From Prostheceraeus crozeri (Eukaryota > Platyhelminthes > Polycladida > Euryleptidae), in assembly GCA_907163375.1 (NCBI GenBank), contig CAJQUW010001106.1, positions 25,980 to 89,979 on the forward strand: a stretch of 64,000 bases of DNA, given 5' to 3'. The position numbers and the translations under genes are program-made. Numbering within the stretch: the stretch's first letter is position 1; every line of letters begins with the position of its first letter. Below, one piece after another: positions 28,971-41,127 of this stretch. The notes under the pieces are model-generated. The model had not been told where the DNA came from and ran no database searches. It saw only the letters and a program-made list of their open reading frames with translations.

Positions 28971-29679
28971 TTGCTTTCTATCGATCAATATTGGAGTGAA
29001 GTCATGAATATCAAGTTCGAGAGTAGTAATCAGAAGAAATATGAACTTCTTGGTAAATTGATCAAGAGTTGTCTGTCCATCAGCAATGGTAATGCTGATG
29101 TCGAGCGTAGGCTAACGGTTGAGCGAACTAATCTTAGTGATGAAGCACTAGTGGCCTTGAGAAGGTGCAAGGAGCATGCACGTCAATATGGTGGCTCTGA
29201 GAAAGTGTGTACGCTCTCCAAAGAGATAACGACCTCCGTACAACAGTCGCATCGGAAATTCTCAGAGAGGAAGAAACGTGAACGCGAAGAGTTGGAGATC
29301 GCAGAGAGAAAAGAGGAACAAGCTGTTGAGGAGGAAAGATTACGCCAGGCATTGATTGATAAATCTGTTTAAGAAACACAAGAAATTAGATGCGAAAGAG
29401 GGAAAATTAAAGAAGATAGAAGAGGAAGTAACGGAAGAATACGAGATCTCGCTGCGGATGTTAAAAGAAGCAAAGTTGCAACTGGACAACTCCATCGCTG
29501 CAAATGATATGGTGGGTATTAGAGTTGCCCAGGAATTGTACTCCTCAGTGAGTGAGAAAGTTTCAAGGCTGAGCGAATTAAATACAAAACAATCCATAAA
29601 AAGAACAGAGATTGGATCGAAGCGAAAGTGTGCATTCGAGAAACTTATGAACAATGTTAAAAATCGAAAGAATATCTGA
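28971..29679 (+). pseudogene. hAT-like C-terminal segment with coiled coil, broken frame
   Basis: The first frame (28971-29372) begins IDQYWSEVMNI and contains LIKSCLSISNGNADVERRLT followed by NLSDEALVALRRCKEHA, resembling the hAT-type dimerisation segment (SLSHGNADVERxFS) common in invertebrate transposon-derived proteins. It then becomes a glutamate- and arginine-rich coiled coil. A second frame, 29356-29679, overlaps it by a few codons and continues the charged helix (KKHKKLDAKEGKLKKIEEEV), so the coding sequence is probably broken by a frameshift near 29360. No catalytic part is visible upstream and no terminal repeats were found. It may be a decayed transposon or the last part of a transposon-derived host gene. 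Confidence 0.5.
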
Positions 29680-30252
29680 AGGCATGAACTATATTTGCAA
29701 TTATTCATGAATTGATTGGTTTTGTTATTCTATCACCAATGTTTTTATTTTGACTGGATGTGGAGCATGTACAACTTACGTAGGTAATGTTAAGTGAGAC
29801 ATCGATATCTAAAGACGGTATACAGTGATGGATAATTAATGATGCATTCATTGTATTTAGTAAATCTTTACATACGGGTACACGATTTTAATATGTACGA
29901 TTTTTTAACCTTAAGATTTGCAGCGTATAATCTTTTGAATGATGATTGTCGGGCATGTTGTCTGGATGGAAATGCTACAGGAGTCAATAAAAATTTCATT
30001 ATACTATTCCAATGATGAAAGTGATACGCTATATTGTTCGATTCTTAGTGGATACTTTCATCCACTTCTTTCATTTTTCCGCCCCCAAAAATTTTTTTCA
30101 TGAAAAATTCGTCATTTTTTCTCATTTTTTGACTTTCTATTCGGTAGACAGCCTGTATTCACGTGGTTGTGTTTTCACCGTTCTTCACCAATTCTCTTCA
30201 CATTGCGAAGCGAAATGATAGTTCAGCATGTCTATAGAAGGAAATGTGATCG
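29680..30252. other. Intergenic, no gene seen
   Basis: AT-rich unique sequence without motifs. Confidence 0.5.
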
Positions 30253-30696
30253 GTAGTTGAGTCGGAAAGAGTCAGGTTTTAAAGATCTTAATTATTATTT
30301 TTCTTATGTACAAAATTTTTCGATCGCCATCCACCAATCATCTTCAGGTACAAAAGATTAGAAGTTTAAACTATGAGGAATTTGAAAATGATATTTACAA
30401 TGAGATGACATGATGATTTACAATGATATGACATGAAGGAATGTAGATATGAACAGGTTGTACTGGTTTACATATCTTTACCAGTAGCAAAAATAAATTG
30501 TAATAGTAAAAATAAATCATATCATTGTAAATCATCATGTCATCTCATTGTAAATATCATTTTCAAATTCCTCATAGTTTAAACTTCTAATCTTTTGTAC
30601 CTGAAGATGATTGCTGGATGGCGATCGAAAAATTTTGTACATAAGAAAAATAATAATTAAGATCTTTAAAAACCTGACTCTTTCCGACTCAACTAC
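30253..30696. mobile_element. Fold-back element, 444 bp
   Basis: Arms of about 185 bp (30253-30437 and about 30511-30696) are near-perfect reverse complements, starting GTAGTTGAGTCGGAAAGAGT; the spacer is about 73 bp. The left and right arms share the block TACAAAAGATTAGAAGTTTA and its complement. No coding capacity. Confidence 0.85.
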
Positions 30697-30829
30697 TACG
30701 CAATGACTGGTCAGGGCATTTTCCAAATAAAGGTGATCGGGTTTAGCCCGTTTTCTCCCGGTGGAAAATTGCCACCGTGCGGGTTTTGACCAACCCTGCA
30801 TGCGTGTCTACGAACGTGTATGACGCCCC

Positions 30830-31290
30830 AACCATTAATGCAAGATCAAATTCTATTTTCTGTTCATAGAGCTCATCCAATCTCTCTTGGTCATCTTAAC
30901 AATGTTGCTCCAACAATCTTTCAGAAAGTGCTTCGGCATTGGTCGGAGAATGTGGATATGAGTCTTTTACCCTCTTACCCAGATCATCCCAAAAAGGAGA
31001 TCATGAAGACTAGGCGATGTACTCAATTCTTGATCTTTCAATTCCTGAGCTGCTTCCACCTGGTGTGTTTCGTGCACACATGCATTGTCATCCTGGATGA
31101 TGAGATTGCTCCCTCTCCGTTGAAATTAACCTCCGGAAGATAACGCTTGCCATCCAAGTTGATTTGATGACAACAGCAGCCGTTCGTCCACCGTTCAAAT
31201 ATCCGCCCGAATCATGATGCTACCACCGTTCAACCGATCATGTTCAGAAATGCAGTAGACTATATCTGTTACCATCAATTTGCGCCAGGG
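30830..31290 (-). pseudogene. Decayed Tc1/mariner-like transposase fragment
   Basis: The reverse strand shows, in scattered frames, NGGSIMIR (compare GGGSVMVWG), then LIIQDDNACVHETHQV (compare FQQDNAPCHxA) at the spacing expected for the catalytic core of Tc1-like transposases. Frames are interrupted many times, so this is an old fragment. No terminal repeats were identified. Confidence 0.5.
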
Positions 31291-31299
31291 CCTTCCCTG

Positions 31300-32600
31300 A
31301 TTAAGATCACATAATTCAGAGAGATTTTTTAAATAAGGTACCATCTAACTGACTCTGGATTAGTTTCGTCTTAAATTTAGTCTTACACACAATTTTATAA
31401 ATAAAAGGAAAAGAGGAACAGGTAAATTGCTGCAATCCACCATGTATTGAATACTAAATGTAGTTAAGCCATACACTTGTCAGACACGGCAACCAAGCAC
31501 AGATCAATTGGTTTAAAATGCCACTCCAGTGTTCATGCTTGCTCCGTAACTGTGCCCGTGCCTGGAAAAAAAGTCGGTTAACGACCGTGCCCGTGTATCC
31601 TGTCGATCCTTCGGGTGAATCGTGATTAATTCGTCCACATAACATGATGTAACTCATCAGTGCTTCCGCAAGAATGTCACTCGCACCATTCTATTATTCT
31701 TCTTCTTGTGTTCGAGACCAGTATAATATTCACAACGGGAAGCGTTGAAGTAAAGTTACTAAGAGAAGTAGAAAGTTACTGAGGGTATGCGGACAGCAGG
31801 TCTATAGCAGTTCAGTCCCGCTTCCGTCAAACGTGGATGTGCAGTTGTAGCACTACAATGTATACCTGTTGCAGATTTCCAGCTTATTGTTAGACGTGAA
31901 GCGTTCTGAAACCGATTTCTCTTGATCAGCTTTCGATCTGCTCAAATTATTTTCTTTGGTCTTGCTTTTTCTTCCTTTCGTACAACTCATCCTTCTTCAC
32001 ATCAACGCACTCAGCAATTCCTGACAGATACGTACGATGCATTCAAGTCTTTGCCAACATTAGACATGACACATACGTCCACAACGAGTGATTCCAATGG
32101 CCATACATTGCACGAATTCACTTTGGTACTTCATCATGCAGCTAAGACTTATGTCGAAAAGATAGCAGAATTTGCAATTATGCGATGTTTAAACTCATCC
32201 AAACGTTGATTCTGTGTAAGAGGATATGGTTATGCGAGAAAAGGCACATAGAAATTTGTTTGAGAGAAAGATCGACTTAGAAATTTAACAGCTGCCATTG
32301 ATTAGTAATTATAAATGTCAAGTTTTCTCTGTCAGACAGTACATATATATTTTTTTTCAAAACCTGAAAGCACAAAGGGGAAATATCTGATTACCTTACT
32401 AACTAGTAGGTTTGCAAAAAATATTTTTTAGCCATCGTTTTTTCAATATGTCTTGAATATATTTTAGTGTGCTTTGTGTGTGTTTTGTTTTTTTAATATG
32501 CATTTGGCGAGAATTGCGGTAGTATTTAAAGTAGAGTTGATAAATATCTTCCCTAAAAGACGTAGTGAATTAAACGAAATCATTATATAACATTTATAAC
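31300..32600. other. Intergenic, no gene seen
   Basis: A 95-codon frame at 31922-32209 has no recognisable motif. The last part may be the 5' leader of the Penelope-like element. Confidence 0.5.
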
Positions 32601-32614
32601 AATATAACACGGTT

Positions 32615-33779
32615 ATGAAATCGGAAATTACGAAAGTAATTGAGGAAGAAATTAAAGCCACTAAAAGAAGTAATAAATACAAAGTTATCAAAAAACAAAT
32701 CAACATGAGTAGAAATTTCTTTGATAAAAATGACTTAAAAGCTATTCCGTCCGATAAGACTAACCGGCTTTGTATCACGGATAAGAATAAATTTTTAGAT
32801 AAAAATGCTGAAATTCTACAAGATACATCGACTTATCGTGAATTAGCTAAAAGTAAGAATAAAAACATCGAAAAACAAGCAAATTCTTTAATGAGAAATA
32901 TGGGTAAAAAATACCTTTCAAAAACTGAACTAGAAAAACTGATTGTGACTGGAAGTAAACCAGCATGTTTCCGGACGATGATTAAAGATCATAAACCTAA
33001 AGATGAAACGGGTTTTCCTCTAAGACCGATAGCTGCAGTTAACAATACACCCACTGAAAAGCTAGATTGGTACATAAGCAATATTTTGACGCAATTGGTT
33101 CAGTTTGTAAACAGTAACGTGAAAAACTGTGAAGAAGTCATTTTTGACCTAAAAGATAAAAACTGAATGTGAGAGATAAGATATTTATTTCGTTGGATGT
33201 TGTAGGTCTATACCCTAGTATAGATATCCAGTATGGCATACAAGCCGTTACTGAATTTGCTTCGCGTCATTGGGATCAAATACATAATTATAATTTGACT
33301 GTGAAAAATTTGGAAAAATGTTTAACGTTCATAGCCTATAATTATGAGATAAGCTTCGCTGAGAAAACCTACTTGCAAATCCGTGGCTACCCTGAGGGTA
33401 GTCATTTTGCTCCTCCTTTTGCCATCATAACCGCGAATAAAATCGAAAATGAAGCTTTGAATATATTGAAAAGTGAATACAATATTGTGCCTACAGTTTA
33501 CCTGAGATACATCGATGATATCTTAATGGGACCTTTTGAACGTAATGATAGTCTCTTCCAGAGAATTCTGGCCATTTTTAATAATGTGAACGATAGCATT
33601 AAATTTACCATCGATGTACCTGAGGTGGACAAACCTCTAAATTTTTTGGACCTCTCAATATATGTAGAAAATGAAAATATAAAGTATTCGTGGCATACTA
33701 AAGAAGCTCAATCGAATATCACTTTGAACAGAGAAAGTTAGCTTCCGAGACATGTAAAATGTAACTTCATCATTAATAC
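32615..33779 (+). pseudogene. Penelope-like element, reverse transcriptase part
   Basis: Two consecutive frames encode a Penelope-like reverse transcriptase. The first part contains SKPACFRTMIKDHKPK, then PLRPIAAVNNTPTEKLDWYI. The second has ISLDVVGLYPSIDI (catalytic Asp), then the GYPEGSHFAPPFAI motif and YLRYIDDILMG with the catalytic Asp pair, followed by PLNFLDLSIYV. An in-frame stop separates the two parts, so the element is no longer intact. The coding sequence runs up to the point where a hAT element is inserted (33780), and the rest of the protein resumes after it at 36359. Confidence 0.85.
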
Positions 33780-36358
33780 TAGTGTTGTTAATATTCGATA
33801 ATTTAGGTATTAGAATATGTGAATCGAATATCAGTAATTATTCGAATATATTCGAATAATTCTGTCATTAGTGGTTAAGCTATACAATTTCTATAAAATT
33901 GCGAATTTAATTCAAGCCACGATGCTACAGGAATAAAGGAGAAAATTGTAAAGCAAAATTTATAAGCAGAGAATCTAATTGACTTAAGAAAATTGAAATA
34001 CGTCGAATATCAGATCAACAGCATCCCGAATTTAAAAGAGAACAATCGCCATTGCATTTCAGAAAATGCAGCATCTTGACAGTATTCGCCGACAATCTAT
34101 TTCGTTTCAATGTTATCAGTTGTCCTGCAGCAGAAAATGCTCGTTCACAGGAAACGCTTGAATAGGGTATTGCCAAAAAGTAAATAGCGGCATGAACAAT
34201 ATTTGGGAAGTCATTCTCATGCTTCTTCCACCACAGCAGGGGGTCATCACCGACATCTGCAGAAGGTTCGCGTAAATATGTGTCGAATTGAGTGTCGAGA
34301 GATAGATTCTTACTCACTTTGCCACCATCGATACCTGCAGTGTTGACTTTATTGGCAATTTTGCTGCTATACATCATGAAAATATCATCAGCCATTTTCG
34401 CCTTTTTGCTTGGATTTTCTTGAATTGCTAACTCTTCAGTGCTCTCCTCAACGCCTCCACCGAACTTCTTCAAAGCTTCTCTCGTCAATTTGTAGCAACA
34501 CTTCCGCTCATTTTGCTTTAGGAAACAAGTTCCTTGAATCGTGGGTCAAGGACAGCAGCTATTTGTATGACTTCTAGAGTTGTCGCGGAGTTCATGATCC
34601 TAGTTTGAATTCCTTGCAAAACTGAGGATTTAAAGCGCTGTATGGAAATATCATCGTTGGTGATGTCACTACTTAGAGTGCTAGCAATCAAATTCATAAT
34701 TACGGGATAAACACTGGACAGAGTACATGATCTTTCAGCACCCATCTTTTGATTTATCACGTCGAGGACACGCAAAATGCAAACAAGCTTTTCACACAAA
34801 TCCCAAAAGTCTGTATCTGGAATCAAGTCGGTTCTGGATCCATTTGCCAAACAGCTAATAAGTGACGTTTTCATGAGAATAATTGACTCCAACATCTTCA
34901 AAGTACTTCCCCAGCGTGTGTGACATTTTTGCACAAGTTTACGTGATGCACATTCGTTCTTGAAAATTCCACCGATCAATGGCGCCAAATTTTCTGAAGT
35001 ATGGCTGCCTAGGCATTCTCGCACCTCAATACAATTTGAATTCAATTCAAATGACTTCACATAAGATACACTCAATTCAACAAAGGATACATTTTGGCAG
35101 CTTGTCCAAGTATCTGTACTGATGGCACATACGATCACATTTTTGTCACCTAGTATGTTTTTGAGGATGCCCATTTTTTCCTCATATTTCGAAGTTACGA
35201 GCTTCTTCAACGTTTGACGACAAGGCATTTTATAGGTAGAATTCAAGCAGCCAACAAAAACTGGGAAATGATCGTTGTCCACAAGATTTAATGGTTCGTA
35301 GGATTTTGTCATGAAATTTATCAATTTCTCTGTGATGTTTTCATTTGTGATTTCGCTTCTTTTTTTTGACCGGAAGAAAACCGGAAGATACGACGTTAGG
35401 CAACACGGTGCGATGAGACGACAAAGAATATTCAGACATTGACGAATATTGAGACGATGGATCACTGAGATTACAAGTAGAGGACTGACTGGACGACGGA
35501 GCACACGAAGACACATTTTCGGTGGCAGGCACTGGAAACGAAGAGTTGTTAATGAACTCGCGCTCGTAGATATCGTTGTGAATTCGCTGAATATGATTTT
35601 CCAAATTGGTAATAGTTCCAAGATATGACAATACATGACTTCGGTTTACTTTGCATATTGCCTGCTTCCTGTCTTTGGTAAGTGTAAAGTAATTCCACAC
35701 CAAACTCGTCTTCGGCATCTTGGCAATCACTAAACAAAGCAATGAAGCCGAGGACGGCAGAAGATAGCAGTGGATATCCATGAACTGGTAAAAATAGGAA
35801 TGATGCTATTGGCTAGCCACGGTTCAAGATGTAGAGTTATTTCGAATGTGTGCTTCTCATACATAGTGTGAGACTGTTCTAAATCTCGCTACAATGAACC
35901 AATAATGAAGGTAGCTTAATGCTATGCATCCATGGAGTCAGTGGTAGTCATGGAGATCAGATATGTTGGTAGTCTTGGAAAACTTGTTCGGCATGCTGCG
36001 TTAGGGATTCATACCGTGAGTGCATGCCAACAAGCAGTAACAGACAATCGAGGGAGGAACATAGAAATCGCGACATCAGCACGGACGAACTTATCATCAA
36101 CCATAATAGATGACACACTCTGAGAAGATGCCTACTCCTCGCCGCCAGCATTATGACATTGCTGTAGTCTCACTTAATTAGACGACACACCTCAAGGGAT
36201 AATACGCATAGGCTCATAGGATGATATGCATGATATACAAGTCATTAAAAGCATTTCTATGCTTGCACTTAAAGGTAGCTTCCGATTCGAATATTCGACA
36301 TGCTGATTCGAATATTCGAATCAGGTTTTCCAATATTCGAATATCATTAACAACACTA
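33780..36358 (-). mobile_element. hAT DNA transposon, 2579 bp, inserted in the Penelope-like element
   Basis: Terminal inverted repeats start TAGTGTTGTTAAT, and the right end complements it. The 8-bp duplication is ATTAATAC (33772-33779) at the left and ATTAATTC (36359-36366) at the right, with one difference. The subterminal regions are rich in GATTCGAATATTCGAAT-type palindromes. It carries a reverse-strand transposase gene with BED finger. Confidence 0.9.
34015..35781 (-). pseudogene. hAT transposase with BED zinc finger (decayed)
   Basis: The N-terminal part (35781 leftward) reads KTSLVWNYFTLTKDRKQAIC with a downstream NLENHIQRIHN, a BED-type finger. The catalytic part includes CAISTDTWTSCQNVSFVELS (first acidic residue), CHTRWGSTLKMLESI and AAVLDPRFKEL. 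The C-terminal part has WWKKHENDFPNIVHAAIYFL and IPYSSVSCERAFSAAGQL, the dimerisation domain with the last acidic residue. The three parts lie in different frames: a shift occurs in a long A/T homopolymer near 35360 and another near 34530. The first cysteine pair of the BED finger also looks degraded. It is unlikely to be functional. Confidence 0.85.
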
Positions 36359-37036
36359 ATTAATTCTGTAAAACAGGTGAATGATAAATGTTCTGACATG
36401 AATAATAAAAATGAGGCCTTTCAAAAATTAGATAAAAGATTCCAGGAAAATGGTTACAAAAATGTCCACAGCAATCGCGTTGTGAAATGTAAAGATAAGA
36501 AAATAAGTAAATCGTCAAAAAAAGATAAAAGTACATATTTGAAATTAGATTATATCAACGATAAATGCACTAAGAAAATCGCCAAAATTGTTAATAAGTG
36601 CAACTTTCAGATAAAAATTATCAATAAACCAGCTAAATATCTATATCAAAGTCTCGATTGCAAAAATAAGAGAAATAAACATATAAATTGTACTATTTGC
36701 GAACATATGCCAGATGACTACATGTGTGAAGACAAATTTATTGTTTACTCTTTTGTCTGTAATTTCTGCAACAAGAAATACATTGGTCAAACTTGCAGAC
36801 AATTCCAAGCTATATATCGCGAACATGAATATAGTCTGAGAATGAATAATAACAATAGTGCCCGGTCTGATCATTCTAAGAATGATCACAATAATTCTTT
36901 GACAATCAACGATTTTCAGGTAGAGATATTGACACATTGTAATACGCCTGTTGAGACTAGAATCGCTGAAGCCCAAATGATTGATATTCACCGACCTGAT
37001 CTCAACAGAAAGTATGAAATAACCCGTTGGCAGTGA
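36359..37036 (+). pseudogene. Penelope-like element, C-terminal part with GIY-YIG endonuclease
   Basis: After the hAT insertion the Penelope-like coding sequence continues with NDKCSDMNNKNEAFQKLDKR and a lysine-rich linker. A zinc-binding linker follows (CTICEHMPDDYMC), then VYSFVCNFCNKKYIGQTCRQ, a variant of the GIY-YIG motif with RxxEH (YREHEY) after it, and finally AEAQMIDIHRPDLNRKYEI. GIY-YIG endonucleases are the diagnostic second enzyme of Penelope-like elements and nick the target DNA. The frame is open from the insertion point to the stop. Confidence 0.85.
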
Positions 37037-37069
37037 AGTGGTCCACTTTCATGATTTTCATGGTTAATT

Positions 37070-37125
37070 TTACAACGCTCAGACGATGCGAGTGGTCTCG
37101 CGAAAGCTCAGCGTTCACCATGCTT
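37070..37125 (+). ncRNA. Hammerhead-ribozyme-like fold downstream of the Penelope-like ORF (candidate)
   Basis: ACGCT ... AGCGT can close a stem around CAGACGA, a strong GCGAG-TGGT-CTCGC stem-loop and GAAA. This is the order of hammerhead parts (CUGANGA, stem II, GAAA), and Penelope-like elements are known to carry hammerhead motifs. However, the second base of the core is A rather than the required U and stem III is not clear, so activity is doubtful. Confidence 0.3.
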
Positions 37126-40100
37126 TTGTTTTCTGAGCCATCATCTGTTGGCTACAGGGACTGAACAATATAAAAGATAACCAGCAGCTCATGATTTTTT
37201 CAAGGGAGATTTACCAAACGAGTTGGAACTCATAAAAATGATTTACCTCCCGTTCGCTGCAGTCAACATAATATAACACTAAAAAGCCAAATAGACTTCT
37301 TTAATTTGGGGAACCTTCTAGTTAGAATGCTTAAATAGTATTTTACTATAAGTATCGTTGAAAGTGGCTTTTCATTATTTACTTCGGATTCGTGCGCCAA
37401 CGCAAAACCTTTCGGGCATTTCTGATGTCAACTATATTCCCGTTTCAAAGTATAACAGAAAATAGGTTCCCCCCCCGAAAGAGGGCCACTCTAGTTGACT
37501 CTCCTCAGAGCTATGGACTAGAAGTCTGGCAGGGGTGCTTATGCGTTGATCTATATGGGAATCATCAGCAAATTTTGCATCGTATAATCGGGGATAGCGG
37601 CAAATGTTCTTCCGTAAATTTTTATGCATGATTATCCAGAATGTACTGTGCTGTGGTACACGCATGCATACAGTGACTTAAATGCATTCTACAAGATTTT
37701 TGGATCTGTTTTAGAGGCATTTCATATCGAAGATACTTTTTGTGGCGGAGATATGTTTCCATTTTGTGGAGTGGCAACACTGATATATCCTACACGTATG
37801 AACGAACTAAATTACAACCAGAGCCATCGGTTGAGGGGGTTGGTGAATAACCGTAAGATAGCTCTGATGGAAGATAGATTACGTAGATTTGGTGAATTTT
37901 CCATTGCTGGCATAATTAGTTAACATAGTAGGCCTTGCTGCTATCTAATGCGTAATTTTTATTCAAATATTTCGTTGGTAGTATCACATTATCAGGAATG
38001 GATTCTTGATGATGTGTTGCCACCCTCGAAATGTTTGAATAGCAGCAAGGCGTATCTAGTATAACTAAGAGCTAATGAGCATAAAAAATTCTGCTTGAGA
38101 AAAATCACAATTCACTTTCAGAATTGCTTTGAATACTTGTCTCACAGATGGTTAAAAGGCTCCGAGATTTTTAGCAAAGCCGCTAACGTGAGGCATTCAA
38201 CATAAAAAAATATGAATTGAAGAATGCATTGACTAAATATAAACATCCAGTGATGCATTTGCTGCTCTATTCTGTCGGTTTTTATCTCATACCAACTTTC
38301 AAAATCTCGGTTGAATTATCAAATTGATAATTTTTATGTCGGCTGTATTGCAGCTAATTAACTCATATAAACATTAAAAAATTAAGATCTGTTGAATAGT
38401 AAATTTCAATACCTATAAAAGTCACATTCACAAAAATGCCCAATCTTCAACAATTTTTTAATTAGTCGGATAGCCATTTTTATAATGACTTAGCGTACTA
38501 TTCTAAGAAGTTGGGAACTTGGAAACTAAATGCTTGAAAGTTCACATTAGGATACTGCTAAGAATGTAATTTAGTGAAAAGATATCTCACATATAGCGAC
38601 AAACATAATTTGTTGTATTTATTCATTACTGCTATTCCATTATCATTTCAAAGGAAAACAAGTGGCAAAAAAATTTTGACGCCCTAGCAAAAGTTGCAAA
38701 AAATCCATAATTTTAGAGTGAGACCTCTTAAGTCTGTGTGCTGCTGTCTCCACTGAAGAGAATGCTTTATATATCAGTAGTCAGCACTAACAAAGAATGA
38801 TTCAGATTTATTTAAGAAATAGTGAAATCAGTCAAGGACATCCAACTAACTGAATCAGTTTACATGATTTATCCCTTCATTTAACACGTGTCCTAGTTCA
38901 TGAAGTGAACAAACAGTCATAAACATCGGTGTAGAAATTGCAAGAAATGACAAAAAGTGACTGAGATCAAAAGATGAACATGATCCTCATGAAAATCAAG
39001 CTGCAGCCATTTTCAAAAGAATCTCCAGAATCATAAACATCAACGATGAAATTCATTGCTAAATGATCAAAGGAATCCTGGAAAATTTCTTCATGCTCTG
39101 TAAAGAAATTGCAGTTTCTGTAAATGAAAAGAGCGGCAGCATGTTGATGTTCACATTTAAAAGCAAGAATTCAAAAATTATCTTTAGGTCTATGAGCAAC
39201 CCTTCAAGAAATAGTGGTGCTACCTCCACAGTCGGACAGTCTCAGTCACATAACCACCTTGCCAACGAGACACACTTTATCAGTTCTACTATCCTATAAC
39301 ATAAGCAGTTAGCTACATACAGGTTTATTACGTGAAAGCTCAATTCTCTACCTCAATGCATAATGATCCCCAAACGAATAAGCATTTATCTCATCTATAG
39401 TCAACATTGAAAGCCTCCATTTCCGATTGCGAATGTGCTGAACTGAGAGGCTGGAATCTTACAGTATTCCTGTCCCTTCTCCTGTTCAGGTAAGTGCACA
39501 TGAATAATCAACATCGTGACAATGAAAGTCCATAACATCTGAAGCCTTATCAGAGTTGTCATCACTCTCCGAAACGTCTTATACAATTTCTATGTCACCA
39601 TCCTTCTTCGCCTGACGAGTTCTATATGACAGGATCGTCAACGTCATCGTATACCTCACCCTACTCTCAACAATATATTCGTATAATAATTCGTCGGATT
39701 TATCTAATATTCGTCGCAAGACTTGTTCCGCTATGAGGCGTCTAGGCCGTGCTACCATGTCTAACTAAATGAATATCATTTGTGATCGCAATTGCAATCG
39801 AAGATAATTCACTTCGACATCATTTATTTGAGTCATCATAAAGAACGGTGAATTGACGCCATTGAAATTGATAACAGCAAGATCACTAGAACGTATATGT
39901 AGCTTTATGCATTACACAATAGCGGCGCAAAACTCGCACGCATTTTCACTCAGAAGCAATTGCGAACCATTGCATAAATGGTTTAGAATCGGTCACATGC
40001 ATAACTCAAAGCTTTTGTTAGTAATTCTTCCCCCGGCGATGTTGTGAGCTTGAGACAAATTTGAGTCTATTCAACTTCATATAAGCAATTGTATTTCTGT

Positions 40101-40690
40101 GATTGATACATTCATCACTAATTGTTGCGAATTGTATCGCATATAAGGATGAGGTAGTAAATGAGGAAATAAAAACATCTCGTTATTTTATTATTACGTC
40201 TGCTTCATATGATTGAAAAAAATACTTTGAAACATCGGCTTGGAGTTATGGAACGAAAAATAAAAACTACATGAAAAACAAATATGTCAAGTCAAATTGT
40301 TGCAGAATGTGTTGGCACATAAAGATAAGGGTGAGGCTATAATTAATAATGTATCATTTCAACCGTGCAGTGGCCTTGTGGTGGAACATTCACACTAAAA
40401 GTATGTCTAATAGGTAAAACTATGAATAAACTCTGCATTATTGCTAAACAGTCATCACGAAAGAATGAGAGTGGGATAAACGAAACTCGGCCACATGGAA
40501 GAGAGACGTGTCGCCTAGTGTTCCTCCGAGTATGAACAAGAAGTCGATTTTTTTATGTGGAGCGTGTGCCTCTTTCCCGATTGCGACTTTCTATTACTTT
40601 ACAATATAATGATATAATAATTATAATTTACTTATAATTTATTTACTTTTCTATACTTACAATTTTTTTCCAGCTTCCCTCGCCTGATGT
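37126..40690. other. Host DNA upstream of KCMF1-like gene, no gene seen
   Basis: Several short frames (for example 37624-37923) show no recognisable motif. The last 150 bp upstream of 40697 are very AT-rich and may contain the promoter or 5' UTR of the gene; no clear TATA box was picked. Confidence 0.5.
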
Positions 40691-40696
40691 CACGTG

Positions 40697-40712
40697 ATGG
40701 CCTGTCATGAAG
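40697..40712 (+). CDS. KCMF1: KCMF1-like gene, first coding exon
   Basis: This short exon encodes MACHE plus the first base of a glycine codon, followed by the donor GTAAGC at 40713. Animal KCMF1 proteins start MSRHEGVSCD; joined in phase to the exon at 44965 the sequence continues with G and VSCDVC, which supports both the start codon and the splice phase. This exon is too short to be seen as an open reading frame. Intron 1 is 4.25 kb and contains the LINE and SINE copies. Confidence 0.75.
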
Positions 40713-41127
40713 GTAAGCTGATGCTTTGGACATGTTGCTTCATGTAGATTTTTATAGGGCCCTGTGAGTCGGGATTTTGCCAATCTCGAGTTGAGTTGAG
40801 TCGGGCAGAATTCTCATATGCAAGACAGTAAGAGACGAAAATGCGTGTTCAATTTAGTAAAATTCTAAATCTTTCTTTTCTCATCAGACCATCAACTTGT
40901 TAAAAAGTTGATGATATATGTTGTTTGATCATCCTTCTATCCTCTGATGCGGCCTGTGTTTTTTGGAAATAATCACTGCATGCAACAGTAGCAGCTTTTT
41001 ATCATTGAGTTACTTTGTCTGACCTGGAATCATGTGTACTTGGCTTCGCTCAGAGCTCATTTGAATCAATAAATCATAGAATAAATCCATATCCCCAAAA
41101 TCGAATTTTGCCATTCGATTTACTAGC

